A DNA stretch of 64,000 nt, taken from contig CACOEZ010000005.1 of assembly GCA_902626385.1 (NCBI GenBank), forward strand, positions 1 to 64,000, given 5' to 3'. This document shows, piece by piece, positions 28,747 to 38,964 of the stretch. Each line of letters starts with the position of its first letter. The first letter of the stretch is position 1. The DNA comes from an uncultured SAR86 cluster bacterium. GTDB lineage: Bacteria > Pseudomonadota > Gammaproteobacteria > Magnimaribacterales > D2472. The notes beneath the pieces were generated by a model. That model searched no databases. It was given only the letters and a program-made list of their open reading frames with translations, and was not told the origin of the DNA. A program made the translations under genes and the position numbers.

Positions 28747-29083
28747 TGAAAGATTCTCCACATCCGCATGTGGTTTTTGCATTTGGATTCTTAATAACAA
28801 ACTTTGAGCCTGATAAATCCTCAATGAAATCTAATGTTGATCCATACAAATATGGATAAGACATTGAATCAAGTAAAACTGAAAACTTATCAAAATCAAT
28901 TACGTCGTCATCAAAGGCAATTTCTGAGTCGAATTTAAAGCCATATTGAAAGCCTGAGCAACCTCCTCCGGTAACATATACCCTAAATTTTGTTCCTAGT
29001 TCTTTATTCGCATTCATAACGTTTGCGATTCTTGCTAAAGCGTTTTCTGTTAGGTTAAGAGATTGGAGAACATTATCCGACAT
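28739..29083 (-). CDS. erpA: Iron-sulfur cluster insertion protein ErpA
   Basis: An A-type Fe-S carrier of 114 residues, the same length as E. coli ErpA. The three cluster ligands fall on the same numbers: Cys42 in GGGCSGFQYGF, and Cys106 and Cys108 in TTCGCGESF. It delivers clusters to essential enzymes such as IspG and IspH. It shares one base with the hypothetical gene upstream and is probably its co-transcribed partner. Confidence 0.95.
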   Translation of the reverse strand: MSDNVLQSLNLTENALARIANVMNANKELGTKFRVYVTGGGCSGFQYGFKFDSEIAFDDDVIDFDKFSVLLDSMSYPYLYGSTLDFIEDLSGSKFVIKNPNAKTTCGCGESFTI

Positions 29084-29580
29084 TAGGATATCCTCTTTAC
29101 TTTTATCTTCACATTTGAAACCTTGTTGATCATCCAGAAACCACCCATATTTGCTTCTTCAATGATAACTTGGTTCTTGGTTCTAAAATTATTAGACTTT
29201 ATGGATGATAGAACTGCTTGAGATTCCCATAACTGATTGTTTGATAATTTGAAGCGGGTTTTACCACCGAATGTTTTTGATATTGAAGATATTGAAGAAG
29301 CTAAAGAATTTTTAGTAACTACTGCTCCTGATTCCTCAATTTTCTTTTTTGATAATCCGAAATTAGATGATCCACTATCTATAGTTTCAGCAGATGTGCC
29401 TTGATTCTCTTTTGAAGCTTCTACAAGTTCATTCGACGTTTTAGAAATCCCCGTAACTAAATAATCATAACAAGCGAGCCTTTTTACATCAGACTCGATT
29501 GAGGCACAGTCTTCTATTTTTACTTCAGCATGTATCGCAAAAATAAAAAAAACATTTGATAACAATAAAAATTTTTTCAT
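29083..29580 (-). CDS. Secreted protein of unknown function with a CxxI...RLxCYD motif
   Basis: A 165-residue exported protein. Residues 1-18 are a signal peptide (MKKFLLLSNVFFIFAIHA). The mature start contains DCASIESDVKRLACYDYL, a two-cysteine motif that recurs at the start of various proteobacterial periplasmic proteins of unknown role. A Ser-rich middle leads to a small beta domain with NNQLWESQ and GGFWMINKVSNVKIKVKRI at the end. That end resembles the short beta domain in which an exported protein ends with KVxRIS. I cannot assign a function. It is co-directional with erpA and overlaps it by one base. Confidence 0.7.
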   Translation of the reverse strand: MKKFLLLSNVFFIFAIHAEVKIEDCASIESDVKRLACYDYLVTGISKTSNELVEASKENQGTSAETIDSGSSNFGLSKKKIEESGAVVTKNSLASSISSISKTFGGKTRFKLSNNQLWESQAVLSSIKSNNFRTKNQVIIEEANMGGFWMINKVSNVKIKVKRIS

Positions 29581-29670
29581 ATCAAAACATTATAATTTTA
29601 ATATCAGTATAAAATATAGTTATGCTTAAAAAAAAATTTTTCAAGCAACCATAAAATATAATACTTACAA

Positions 29671-30177
29671 ATGCGAAAATCTATTATTGTATTCTCATCT
29701 GTTGATGGACACACCAGAGAAATATGTGAATATATCGCCAACTATTTGGATGAAAATATTGATGTTATTTCACTTGATGAATTACCCGATCTTGAAAAAT
29801 ATCAAAAAATCATAATTGGTGCGAGTATAAGATATGGCACATATAGAAAAGATCTTTTTGATTTTATCAAAAAAAATCAAAATTTAATTGAAAGTAAGGA
29901 CAATGCTTTCTTTTCAGTTAATGTTGTTGCTAGGAAGAATGAAAAAAATACCGCAGAAACTAATCCCTACGTTATAAAATTTTTGAATAGCACAAGCTGG
30001 ATTCCGAAAAACATTGACGTATTTGCTGGAAAAATTGACTATCCAAGATATAAATTTCTTGATAAATACGCAATAAAATTTATCATGTGGATCACAAATG
30101 GCCCAACAGATACATCTCAAACATATGAATTTACAGATTGGGAGAGAGTTAAAAGCTTTGCAAATAAAATTAAATAA
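29671..30177 (+). CDS. hemG: Protoporphyrinogen oxidase HemG (flavodoxin-like)
   Basis: A 168-residue flavodoxin-fold enzyme that oxidises protoporphyrinogen IX and passes electrons to the quinone pool. The FMN phosphate loop is SSVDGHTREI at residues 9-18. The IGASIRYGTYRKDLFDFI and FFSVNVVARKNEKNT segments match HemG, and a membrane-interacting helix lies near FIMWITNGPTD. It is coupled to hemL (stop and start share one base), supporting haem synthesis. Pairing with quinone rather than oxygen is inferred from the family. Confidence 0.93.
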   Translation: MRKSIIVFSSVDGHTREICEYIANYLDENIDVISLDELPDLEKYQKIIIGASIRYGTYRKDLFDFIKKNQNLIESKDNAFFSVNVVARKNEKNTAETNPYVIKFLNSTSWIPKNIDVFAGKIDYPRYKFLDKYAIKFIMWITNGPTDTSQTYEFTDWERVKSFANKIK

Positions 30178-31466
30178 TGAATAAAATTAAAAAATCCATG
30201 CAGCTCTTCGAAGAAGCTAAGTTGCATATGCCAGGTGGGGTAAATTCACCTGTGAGAGCATTTAAAAATATAGGTGGTAATCCTATTTTTTTTAAAAAAG
30301 CAAAAGGTGCATATGTTTTTGATGCAGACAACAATCAATATATAGATTACATAGGTTCGTGGGGCCCGATGATCATGGGTCATTCAAATCCAAATATAAT
30401 CAAAGCTATATCAAAACAACTTGAACTGGGCACAAGTTATGGAGCTCCTACAAGTTTGGAATCTAAGACAGCAGAACTGATAAAAAAGTGTATGCCATCA
30501 ATTGAAAGAATTAGAATGGTCAATTCAGGTACTGAAGCAACTATGAGCGCTATTAGATTGGCCAGAGGATATACAGGTAAAAACAAAATAATTAAATTTG
30601 ATGGTTGCTACCATGGGCATGTAGATTCACTTTTAGTTAAAGCAGGATCTGGAGTATCAACATTTGGTTTGCCAGACTCACCTGGAGTGCCCTCTCAATT
30701 GGCAAAACAAACCATTAGTTGTGAATTTAATAATGAAGATGCATTTTTAAAATCGTATGAAAAAGTAAAAAATGATCTAGCAGCAGTAATTATTGAACCA
30801 ATTGCAGGGAATATGGGTTTTGTTCCAGCAAAAAAATCATTTTTAAAGTTACTGAAGAAAAAAACAAAAGAAAATAATTCAATTTTGATTTTTGATGAAG
30901 TAATGACTGGCTTCAGAGTCTCTCTTGGTGGAGCTCAAGAAATTTACGGAATCAAGCCAGATATAACTGCACTTGGGAAAGTTATAGGCGGTGGATTGCC
31001 CGTTGGAGCATTTGGAGGAAAAAAAGAAATTATGGATTGCCTTGCACCAAATGGGCCAGTATATCAGGCAGGAACTTTATCCGGAAATCCATTGGCAATG
31101 GCTGCTGGTCAAGAATTGATAAAAATGTTAATAAAAAGTAATCCTTATAACTTGCTAGAAGATAAAGCTAAAAAACTACTCTCAGAAATGAAAGAAATGT
31201 TTAATAGAAAAAATATTCCTTTTTCAACAAATCAAATTGGTGGGATGTTTGGCTTCTTTTTTTCAAACAAACTACCTAAAAATTTTAAAGATGTTGTTGC
31301 GACAAATGACGAACATTTTAAAAGTTTTTTAAATGCTTGTATCAAAAATGGTATTTACTTTGCTCCATCAAAATTTGAAGCAGGTTTTATTTCATCAAAG
31401 CATACTAATAAAGAAATAAATAATACAATTAAAGTAGTAAATAAAATTCTAAATGAAGGAATATAA
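30177..31466 (+). CDS. hemL: Glutamate-1-semialdehyde 2,1-aminomutase
   Basis: A PLP enzyme of the C5 pathway that makes 5-aminolevulinate for haem. At 429 residues it is full length. Landmarks are MPGGVNSPVRAF near the start, FDGCYHGHVDSLLVKAGSG, the FDEVMTGFRV aspartate region and the PLP lysine in ALGKVIGGGLPVGAFGG. It follows hemG with a one-base overlap and precedes the PfkB-family kinase by two bases. Confidence 0.97.
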   Translation: MNKIKKSMQLFEEAKLHMPGGVNSPVRAFKNIGGNPIFFKKAKGAYVFDADNNQYIDYIGSWGPMIMGHSNPNIIKAISKQLELGTSYGAPTSLESKTAELIKKCMPSIERIRMVNSGTEATMSAIRLARGYTGKNKIIKFDGCYHGHVDSLLVKAGSGVSTFGLPDSPGVPSQLAKQTISCEFNNEDAFLKSYEKVKNDLAAVIIEPIAGNMGFVPAKKSFLKLLKKKTKENNSILIFDEVMTGFRVSLGGAQEIYGIKPDITALGKVIGGGLPVGAFGGKKEIMDCLAPNGPVYQAGTLSGNPLAMAAGQELIKMLIKSNPYNLLEDKAKKLLSEMKEMFNRKNIPFSTNQIGGMFGFFFSNKLPKNFKDVVATNDEHFKSFLNACIKNGIYFAPSKFEAGFISSKHTNKEINNTIKVVNKILNEGI

Positions 31467-31468
31467 AT

Positions 31469-32467
31469 ATGAAATATGATATCAGCGCTCTAGGTAATGC
31501 CTTAGTGGACACACAATACATGGTTGATCATGAATTTTTATCTGAAATTGGTCTTGAAGCTGATTCTATGACATTAGCTACTCCTGAGGAACATGCGCCT
31601 ATTATAAAAAAACTTGAAGAAATGGGTGCAGAATCTGTTTCTGATTGTGGTGGCTCAGCTACAAACTCACTTGTTGCAGCTGCTAATTATGGTTCGAATT
31701 GCCATCATGTATGTAGAGTTGCAGATGATAAAGATGGAAATAAATATTTAGAAAGCCTTCAAATTGCAGGAGTAAAGCACATAGGAGTGAGCAAAGAAGA
31801 ATCAGATTTGCCAACAGGAAAGTGCTTAATTTTTGTCACTCCTGATGCCAAAAGAACAATGAGTAGTATGTTAGGAATAAGTGCTTTTCTTGGACCAAAA
31901 GATATTGATTATGATGCCGTGCAAAATTCTAAAATTTTTTACATCGAAGGATATATGGTAACAAGTGATGAAAACTTTAGCGCAGTCACTTCTGTTTTAG
32001 AAAACATTGGCGGAGACACCTTAAAGGCACTTTCTTTGTCTGATGCAGGAATCGTAAATGGCTTCAAAGATAAGTTTAAAGAAATCGAATCTTTCGGTAT
32101 TGATATGATATTTTGCAATGATGATGAGGCAGTAGCTTTTGCAGGTACAGAAAATCTAGAAAAAGCAATTGATTTTTATAAAAACCAATCCTATATGATA
32201 GCTATTACAAAGGGTTCTGAGGGAAGTATTATCATCAAAGATGGGCAAGAAATATTTTCACCTGCGATATCCATTACGCCTGTAGATACAAATGGGGCTG
32301 GAGATATGTATGCTGGGTCATTTATGCATGCATATTTAAAAGGACATAGTCTTCAAGAGTGTGCAGAGTTTAGTAACTATGCTTCTTCAAAAGTAGTTGA
32401 GACTTTTGGACCAAGACTTACACCTGATGGTTATGCTGCAGTTTCAAATAAATTGAGAAAAAGCTAG
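31469..32467 (+). CDS. PfkB-family sugar/nucleoside kinase, probable adenosine kinase
   Basis: A 332-residue ribokinase-fold kinase. Motif one is GGSATNSLVAAANYG and the C-terminal anion-hole/catalytic motif is DTNGAGDMYAGSF, with Asp as the base. Proteins of this branch in marine proteobacteria are usually called adenosine kinase, but the substrate cannot be read from sequence; inosine or a sugar are alternatives. It follows hemL in the same direction. Confidence 0.85.
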   Translation: MKYDISALGNALVDTQYMVDHEFLSEIGLEADSMTLATPEEHAPIIKKLEEMGAESVSDCGGSATNSLVAAANYGSNCHHVCRVADDKDGNKYLESLQIAGVKHIGVSKEESDLPTGKCLIFVTPDAKRTMSSMLGISAFLGPKDIDYDAVQNSKIFYIEGYMVTSDENFSAVTSVLENIGGDTLKALSLSDAGIVNGFKDKFKEIESFGIDMIFCNDDEAVAFAGTENLEKAIDFYKNQSYMIAITKGSEGSIIIKDGQEIFSPAISITPVDTNGAGDMYAGSFMHAYLKGHSLQECAEFSNYASSKVVETFGPRLTPDGYAAVSNKLRKS

Positions 32468-32522
32468 CATATTTCCTTAGTATCTGATATTTTCTCCACC
32501 CTAAAAAATTTCTAATAATAAT

Positions 32523-33083
32523 ATGCCTGTAAAAAAAGCTACAAAGAAAATAACAACGGTAAAAAAAGCTAAAAAAACTGTTGCAAAAAAATCAACAATT
32601 AAAAAAGTTGTTAAAAAAGTCTCTAACGTTAAAAAAATAAATAAAAAGAAAACTGTTGCAACGATAGCTAATAATAAATCTAAAATTGCGCCCTACAAGC
32701 CGAAAAAAAATGAAAAATATATGAGTGCTGCAATGAAGAAGCATTTCATAGCGGTTCTACTTTTATGGAAAGAACATTTAAAAGAAGAAATGCAAAAAAC
32801 TTTCGACCACCTAAAAACAAAAGGTGAGACTTATGCCGACCCCATTGATAGAGCATCGCAAGAAGAAGAATTTGCTTTTGAGCTTCGAACTAGAGATAGG
32901 GAAAGAAAATTAATTAATAAAATAGCTGTTTCAATTGAACAGATTAAACAAGATGATTATGGATGGTGTGAGTCATGCGGTGATGAGATTGGAATTAAAA
33001 GACTTGAGGCTCGTCCAACAGCGACACACTGTATTCATTGTAAAACATTAGATGAAATTAAAGAGAAGCAACTAAGTGGATAG
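32523..33083 (+). CDS. dksA: RNA polymerase-binding factor DksA with a lysine-rich N-terminal tail
   Basis: A transcription factor that enters the RNA polymerase secondary channel and works with ppGpp. The DksA core occupies about residues 66-186: a coiled coil with DPIDRASQEEEFAFELRTRDRE at its tip and a four-cysteine zinc finger (CESCGDEIG and CIHC). Before it lie about 65 residues of which roughly 25 are lysine, a histone-H1-like tail that E. coli DksA lacks. It precedes pcnB by 23 bases, the usual gammaproteobacterial dksA-pcnB order. Confidence 0.95.
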   Translation: MPVKKATKKITTVKKAKKTVAKKSTIKKVVKKVSNVKKINKKKTVATIANNKSKIAPYKPKKNEKYMSAAMKKHFIAVLLLWKEHLKEEMQKTFDHLKTKGETYADPIDRASQEEEFAFELRTRDRERKLINKIAVSIEQIKQDDYGWCESCGDEIGIKRLEARPTATHCIHCKTLDEIKEKQLSG

Positions 33084-33106
33084 TTGTTGCTCTGATCTAA
33101 AAAAAT

Positions 33107-34339
33107 TTGATAGATAATAAAAACATAAGTAAATTTGCAATATCTATTGTAGAAGAACTTCAAAAAAATAATTACCAAGCATTTTTAGTAGGAGGATGTG
33201 TTCGAGACCTTCTTTGTAGCATTGTTCCTAAAGATTTTGATATAGCGACAAATGCAACGCCAAACGAAATTAGAAAAATATTCAAAGCATCCAGAATTAT
33301 TGGTAGAAGATTTAAGTTAGTTCACATATTCAATAGATCTGAATTAATAGAAGTTGCGACTTTTAGATCGGGAGATGACCACGACAAAGAAGGTAATCTT
33401 GTCAAAGACCAATCTGGAAAAATTTTAAGAGACAATATTTGGGGTACTCTAGAACAAGACACATTTCGAAGAGACTTTACTATAAATGCTCTTTATTATT
33501 GTCCCACCTCTGGAAAAATTGAAGATCATAATTCTGGAGTAAAACATATTCGTGACAAAAAAATTGTTTCTATTGGTGATCCATCAAAAAGATTTTCTGA
33601 AGATCCAGTCAGAAGTCTCAGAGCAATAAGATTTAGTAACAAATTAAATTTTAAAATAGACAGTAATATTAAAGATGCGATCTATAAAAAAGGCCATCTG
33701 CTTTCAAATATTTCAAATGCAAGAATTTTTGACGAATTTTGTAAAATCTTTTTAAGTGGTTTAGCTGAAAAAAACTTTCGAAAATTAGTATCTTTTGGGC
33801 TTAACAGATATTTGATTATTACAAACCCTAATGAAAATGCTTTTTCTGACCAGCTGATTAATGAAGCATTAAGAAATACCGATAACAGAGTTAAAAAAAA
33901 TAAATCTGTTACTCCAGGTTTTTTAATTGCGGCAATGTTGTGGCCTGAACTTATAAAAAAATCCTCAAAAGGTGGCGAAATAAATCTACGTAAATTTTTT
34001 AGGTCTATGGATCAAGTATTAAAAAGTCAGCAAAAAATTACTGCTATACCAAGAAAATTTCATACTTATATTAAAGATATCTGGGTTCTTCAGCTAAAGC
34101 TTCACAGTAGAATTGGAAAGCAACCATATAAAACCCTTAATCATCCAAGATTTAGAGCAGCATATGATTTTTTGCTTATTAGAGAAAGGGCTTCAAATTG
34201 CAATAGTAATTTAGGTAATTGGTGGACTAAGTTTCAAAAAAATGATCGCTTGCATCAAAAGTCTCTTATATCTGAATTAAAAGAACTTAACGACAAAGAA
34301 TCTTATAAAAAATTTGGTTTCACAGAAGAGTTAATATAA
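33107..34339 (+). CDS. pcnB: Poly(A) polymerase I
   Basis: Adds 3' A-tails to RNA, which promotes decay. The nucleotidyltransferase head has FLVGGCVRDLLC and the metal aspartates in PKDFDIATNATP, followed by RRFKLVHI and RRDFTINALYY. The family branch fits pcnB rather than cca because of the dksA neighbour and the extended C-terminus. It begins at TTG 33107; no closer ATG preserves the head domain. At 410 residues it is a little shorter than E. coli. The usual folK and panBC genes do not follow. Confidence 0.93.
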   Translation: MIDNKNISKFAISIVEELQKNNYQAFLVGGCVRDLLCSIVPKDFDIATNATPNEIRKIFKASRIIGRRFKLVHIFNRSELIEVATFRSGDDHDKEGNLVKDQSGKILRDNIWGTLEQDTFRRDFTINALYYCPTSGKIEDHNSGVKHIRDKKIVSIGDPSKRFSEDPVRSLRAIRFSNKLNFKIDSNIKDAIYKKGHLLSNISNARIFDEFCKIFLSGLAEKNFRKLVSFGLNRYLIITNPNENAFSDQLINEALRNTDNRVKKNKSVTPGFLIAAMLWPELIKKSSKGGEINLRKFFRSMDQVLKSQQKITAIPRKFHTYIKDIWVLQLKLHSRIGKQPYKTLNHPRFRAAYDFLLIRERASNCNSNLGNWWTKFQKNDRLHQKSLISELKELNDKESYKKFGFTEELI

Positions 34340-34358
34340 TCTATTATTAGATTAATTT

Positions 34359-35024
34359 ATGAAACCAGCTCTAAACGAAGTACCTCTGCCAAAATACATT
34401 GCCATAGAAGGTCCCATTGGTGTTGGAAAAACTACATTAGCAAACAAAATTGCCAAAACTTTTAATTACGATGCATTCCTAGAACAGCCTGCTGAGAACC
34501 CATTTCTTAAAAACTTTTACAGGAACCCAGAACAGTCAGCACTTGCAACTCAATTATTTTTCCTTTTTCAAAGGATGCAACAGATTCAGGATCTAAAACA
34601 AAGGAGCTTGTTTGAAAACGTTCGTGTTGCTGATTTTCTTATAGAGAAGGACAGATTGTTTGCAGAAGTTACCCTCTCCAATGAAGAGTTAGGTTTATAT
34701 AATAAAGTATATGAGCATATAACAATTGATGCTCCAACGCCTGATTTGGTAATTTATCTTCAAGCGCCTATTGAAATTCTTAAAGAAAGAATTACAAAAA
34801 GGGGCAACATTAATGAGCAATATTTAACACTTGAGTATCTTGAGAAATTAAATGATGCATACTCAAGGTTTTTTCTTGATTACAAATCAGCTCCCCTACT
34901 AATAATCAATGCATCTGATATAGATCTTGAGTCAAATGAATCTGACTACGAAAATCTAGTAACAATGATCATGTCAAATCCTAAGGGTATTAATTTTGTG
35001 AACCCTCAGCCTTCCATAATTTAA
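34359..35024 (+). CDS. Deoxynucleoside kinase (dNK/dGK family)
   Basis: A 221-residue deoxynucleoside kinase. The P-loop is [12 protein letters not shown] at about residues 17-28. The family segments [13 protein letters not shown] and [12 protein letters not shown] follow, with the ERI lid helix RITKRGN near 145. It salvages deoxynucleosides to monophosphates. A related kinase sits near pcnB in pseudomonads, so the location is not unusual. Substrate choice among deoxyadenosine, deoxyguanosine and deoxycytidine cannot be called. Confidence 0.85.
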   Translation: MKPALNEVPLPKYIAIEGPIGVGKTTLANKIAKTFNYDAFLEQPAENPFLKNFYRNPEQSALATQLFFLFQRMQQIQDLKQRSLFENVRVADFLIEKDRLFAEVTLSNEELGLYNKVYEHITIDAPTPDLVIYLQAPIEILKERITKRGNINEQYLTLEYLEKLNDAYSRFFLDYKSAPLLIINASDIDLESNESDYENLVTMIMSNPKGINFVNPQPSII

Positions 35025-35032
35025 GTCTTAAA

Positions 35033-36955
35033 GTGTCTGAAAAAATTATTAGTCCTCAATCTACTAATCCGCATATTTCTAACATTGATGAATATAAAAC
35101 TCTTTATAAAGAATCTATAGAGAATCCTAAAAAATTTTTTACGAAACTAGCTAATGAGAATATTACATGGATAGAGGATTTTGATAGTTATCACAATGGA
35201 AAATTTACTGATGCAAAATGGTTTGAGGGTGGCAAAACAAATGTTAGTTTAAATTGTATTGACCGTCATCTGGTTGATAAAGCAGAAAAAGTGGCTTTAA
35301 TTTGGGAGGGTGATGATCCAAGTGAATCAAAAGAATTTTCATATAATGACTTACACCTTGAAGTCTGCATTTTTGCTAATGTCCTTAAATCACTTGGAAT
35401 AAAAAAAGGGTCAAGAGTTTGCTTATATATGCCGATGATTCCTGAGGCTGCTTTTGCTATGCTTGCTTGTACAAGAATTGGAGCAATTCACTCCGTGGTT
35501 TTCGGTGGATTTTCACCTGAATCATTAAAAGATAGGATATTAGATGCTGATTGCGAATTAGTTGTTACTGCTGATGAAGGAATTAGGGGGGGCAAGATAG
35601 TGCCACTTAAGGCAAATGTAGATGAGGCGCTTCAAAAATGTCCAAATATTAAGAATACTTTGGTGGTAAAAAGAACAGGTGGTGAAATAGGTTGGAATAA
35701 AGCAAGAGATATTTGGTATCACGATCAAAAAAATACTGTTTCCGGAGTCTGTGATGCTGAACCAATGGATTCTGAAGATCCATTATTTGTTCTATATACA
35801 TCGGGCTCAACTGGAAAACCAAAAGGCGTTCTTCATACTACCGCAGGATATCTTTTTGGAGCACACATAAGTTTCAAATATATGTTTGGTATAAATTCTT
35901 CAGACGTATATTGGTGTACTGCAGATGTAGGATGGATAACAGGACATACATATATTCTTTATGGTCCTCTATCAAATGGATCTACAACCATTATGTTTGA
36001 GGGTGTACCAACATATCCAGACTCTTCAAGATGTTGGCAAATATGTGATAAATATAATGTGAGTATTTTTTATACAGCTCCAACAGCAATAAGAGCTTTG
36101 ATGGCTCAAGGAGATGAGCCTGTATTAAAAACAAATAGAAATAGTCTAAGAGTTTTAGGCACAGTAGGTGAGCCAATAAATCCAGAAGCTTGGCAATGGT
36201 ATTACGAGGTTGTAGGAAAAAGTTCATGTGATGTAATAGATACATGGTGGCAAACAGAAACAGGTTCTGTTTTAATATCGCCAATTGCTGGCGTGACTGA
36301 CACTAAACCAGGATCAGCAACACTACCCTTTTTTGGAGTAAAGCCTGCTCTTTATGATGAAAAAGGAAATTTAATGCAGGGTGAAAATTCTGGTAACTTA
36401 GTAATTGAAAAATCTTGGCCAAGTCAAATTAGAACAGTCTTCGGCAATCATGAAAGGATGATATCTACATATTTTGAAACATATCCTGATATTTATTTTA
36501 CAGGTGATGGCGCCCGAAGAGATAAGGATGGATATTTTTGGATTACAGGTCGAGTTGATGATGTCTTGAATGTTTCTGGACATAGGCTTGGTACGGCAGA
36601 AATTGAAAGCGCACTCGTTCTTCATAAAAAGGTTGCGGAGGCTGCAGTAGTTGGAATTGAACATCCCATCAAAGGTCAAGGAATTTATGCTTATGTCACC
36701 CTTATGACTGGAGAAATATTTAGTGATGATCTCAGAAATGAGTTAGTAAAATTTGTTTCTAAAGAAATTGGTCCAATCGCAAAACCAGATTTATTGCAAC
36801 ATGCTCCCGCTCTTCCAAAAACTAGATCAGGCAAAATCATGAGAAGAATTTTGAGGAAGATTGCAGAGGGAGATTTTAATAATCTAGGAGATACTACAAC
36901 ACTTGCAGAACCAGCAGTCGTTGATAACCTGATTGAAAATAAACAGAGTTTATGA
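35033..36955 (+). CDS. acsA: Acetyl-CoA synthetase
   Basis: Activates acetate to acetyl-CoA through acetyl-AMP. It is full length at 640 residues, starting at GTG 35033. Adenylate-forming motifs are [65 protein letters not shown], and the acylation-control lysine in [14 protein letters not shown]. Acetate is a likely product of symporter uptake and of marine organic matter breakdown. Its stop overlaps the lipoprotein start by four bases. Confidence 0.97.
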   Translation: MSEKIISPQSTNPHISNIDEYKTLYKESIENPKKFFTKLANENITWIEDFDSYHNGKFTDAKWFEGGKTNVSLNCIDRHLVDKAEKVALIWEGDDPSESKEFSYNDLHLEVCIFANVLKSLGIKKGSRVCLYMPMIPEAAFAMLACTRIGAIHSVVFGGFSPESLKDRILDADCELVVTADEGIRGGKIVPLKANVDEALQKCPNIKNTLVVKRTGGEIGWNKARDIWYHDQKNTVSGVCDAEPMDSEDPLFVLYTSGSTGKPKGVLHTTAGYLFGAHISFKYMFGINSSDVYWCTADVGWITGHTYILYGPLSNGSTTIMFEGVPTYPDSSRCWQICDKYNVSIFYTAPTAIRALMAQGDEPVLKTNRNSLRVLGTVGEPINPEAWQWYYEVVGKSSCDVIDTWWQTETGSVLISPIAGVTDTKPGSATLPFFGVKPALYDEKGNLMQGENSGNLVIEKSWPSQIRTVFGNHERMISTYFETYPDIYFTGDGARRDKDGYFWITGRVDDVLNVSGHRLGTAEIESALVLHKKVAEAAVVGIEHPIKGQGIYAYVTLMTGEIFSDDLRNELVKFVSKEIGPIAKPDLLQHAPALPKTRSGKIMRRILRKIAEGDFNNLGDTTTLAEPAVVDNLIENKQSL

Positions 36956-37356
36956 GAATAATATTTTTAGTTCTATCAATAATAATCCTTTCAAGTTGCA
37001 GGGCGGTGCCTAAAGATGGTGCATATGCAGATATAATTGCTAATGATCCAGTTGTCGGAAGAGCATCTATTACTTGCCTTCAAACTCCAGCTCATAATCA
37101 ACCCATCCCAATCACATTTGATAAGAAAAATCAGCGAACAAAAGAGGTGACTGATGCAAATGATTGTATGGAGTCTGAAATGAAAAAAGTGACACTTGAA
37201 GGAGCTAAAAAGCCTAAAGATATAAAACTAGAAATTGATATTGATAAAAAAAGGAAAGATGAAAAAGAATCTATAGTAATCTCTAAAGACTCCGAGGAAT
37301 TTGATCTAGAAAGGCTTGAAAAAATTATTAAAAAGAAAGATCAAGTCAAAGAATAG
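36952..37356 (+). CDS. Small lipoprotein of unknown function
   Basis: A 134-residue predicted lipoprotein with signal and lipobox in [16 protein letters not shown] (Cys at 16). The mature part has a short [13 protein letters not shown] segment and then a highly charged Lys/Glu-rich C-terminal half likely to form helices. It overlaps acsA by four bases and converges on the MBL hydrolase with a 16-base overlap. No family recognised. Confidence 0.65.
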   Translation: MRIIFLVLSIIILSSCRAVPKDGAYADIIANDPVVGRASITCLQTPAHNQPIPITFDKKNQRTKEVTDANDCMESEMKKVTLEGAKKPKDIKLEIDIDKKRKDEKESIVISKDSEEFDLERLEKIIKKKDQVKE

Positions 37357-38141
37357 AAATCATCAACACATACAACTTTTTTATCTTCAACTAATTTAAT
37401 TAAATGCGCTAGTAAACTCATTTTTGCAATTGGAAAAAGCTGTTCAGGAACATCAGAATAAACATGAGGCAATAGACCTTCTAAATTTAAGTTTCCATGA
37501 GATTCGATGTTTCTGAGAACTTTTGATTCTCTAGCTAACCTATGTCTTGATATAGAATCAATTGTTTTATTAGGATCATTCATAAAATTCCCATGTCCAG
37601 GAGCAAATTGTTCTATGTCATAGTTTTTCAGAAGTTCTAAGGAGTTCAAGTAAGCACGCATGCTTCCATCAGGAGGAGCAATAACAACCGTAGATCCATC
37701 CATTATATGATCTCCAGTTAATAAACATTTGTATTCTCTTAGGTAAAAACATAGATGATTGCTTGCATGGCCTGGAGTATGAATAACCTCTATCGAGTAC
37801 TCGTCAGTTTCCACTTTATCATTATGATTTAGAACTTCATCGGGTACGAAAGTTTCATCTTCCCATTCAGAATCTCCATCAACTAATCTTCCAAACATTG
37901 GGATACCTAATTTATTCGCAATTGGAAGAGCTGCTGGTGAATGATCCTTGTGAGTATGCGTTACAAGTATTCGATTTATTTTTCCTTTGCCATGAAGAAT
38001 TATCTTATCAATATGTTCAGCAATATTTGGCCCAGGATCTACCAATGTTATGTCTTCTATGCCAATTAAATATGTATTAGTACCTTGTCCTGTAAAGATA
38101 CCTCCATTCGGTGCTGTAATTTTTTTTAGTATTTCAATCAT
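37341..38141 (-). CDS. MBL-fold metallohydrolase (LACTB2-like)
   Basis: A 266-residue metallo-beta-lactamase-fold hydrolase. The metal motif HxHxDH is HTHKDH at about residues 62-67, with further ligands in HTPGHASNHLC, TGDHIMDGS and a late GHGNFMND. The C-terminal helical extension (RHRLARESKVLRNIE) is of the LACTB2 type. It is paired with a Nudix hydrolase whose end touches its start, a conserved proteobacterial pairing. The substrate is unknown; LACTB2 itself is an RNA nuclease. Confidence 0.9.
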   Translation of the reverse strand: MIEILKKITAPNGGIFTGQGTNTYLIGIEDITLVDPGPNIAEHIDKIILHGKGKINRILVTHTHKDHSPAALPIANKLGIPMFGRLVDGDSEWEDETFVPDEVLNHNDKVETDEYSIEVIHTPGHASNHLCFYLREYKCLLTGDHIMDGSTVVIAPPDGSMRAYLNSLELLKNYDIEQFAPGHGNFMNDPNKTIDSISRHRLARESKVLRNIESHGNLNLEGLLPHVYSDVPEQLFPIAKMSLLAHLIKLVEDKKVVCVDDFYSLT

Positions 38142-38932
38142 CAGTGGTCATCATATCCTTCGTCACCAGGCAGTAACCCAACCCAATTACCATTTTCCTT
38201 GAAAAACTTCGGAAGTATTGGGGGTATATCATCTTTATTCAATTTACTTTGATAATAGAGCATATCTTTTGCATTGGAAAAATCCATACAAGTTTGAAGA
38301 TTTTTGATTGTTGGCATTATCATTTGTAACTCACCTGAAAAGGCTTTTTCAACAGCATTACTGGGGCTTATCCATAAACTTTGAGTTAGTTCTTGTCCGT
38401 CATGACTTACAGTCTGATTTTCTGGCAAATATGCTATAAAAAATCTCGTATCAAATCTTTTTGCTTCTATGTTTGGTGTAATCCAATGTGAAAGTGGTGC
38501 AATATTATCAGTAGTTAATAATAGTTCCTCCTTTAAACAAATTTCAGAAAGACTGATCTCATTTTTTATAAGTTTATCTCTGTAATTATCAAATTTCTTT
38601 TTGTCCTCGCCGATAAGATTCAGATAATCTCCAGACTTTTTTCGAGCCATTAAGATACCAACCTCTTCAAAACACTCTCTAATACATGCTATCCAATATC
38701 CCAAACCACCTCTTTCTAGGCCTAGTTTTGCCGATGCTAATTCATCATTTAGATTTTCACAATGCGTTTCATAGCTATTAGAATAATCATGTTCATCTAT
38801 TTTCCCACCAGGAAAAACATATAAATTTTCAAATGGAGGTCTTTTAGATCTCTTCACCATCAGAACTTCCATTCCAATATCTGAATCTTTTAAAACGAGA
38901 ACAGTTGCAGCTGGAATTAAATTATTATTCAT
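38141..38932 (-). CDS. Nudix hydrolase (NUDT19-like)
   Basis: A 263-residue Nudix protein. The box opens with FPGGKID and closes with ACIRECFEEVGIL, split by an insertion of about 40 residues, as in NUDT7/NUDT19-type enzymes that act on CoA derivatives. It should hydrolyse a nucleoside diphosphate linked to another group; CoA species are the inferred substrate. It is co-transcribed with the MBL hydrolase, sharing one base. Divergent from the alpha/beta hydrolase across 32 bases. Confidence 0.88.
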   Translation of the reverse strand: MNNNLIPAATVLVLKDSDIGMEVLMVKRSKRPPFENLYVFPGGKIDEHDYSNSYETHCENLNDELASAKLGLERGGLGYWIACIRECFEEVGILMARKKSGDYLNLIGEDKKKFDNYRDKLIKNEISLSEICLKEELLLTTDNIAPLSHWITPNIEAKRFDTRFFIAYLPENQTVSHDGQELTQSLWISPSNAVEKAFSGELQMIMPTIKNLQTCMDFSNAKDMLYYQSKLNKDDIPPILPKFFKENGNWVGLLPGDEGYDDH

Positions 38933-38964
38933 AAATGCTATTGATATAGCTTAGAATACTGCTT

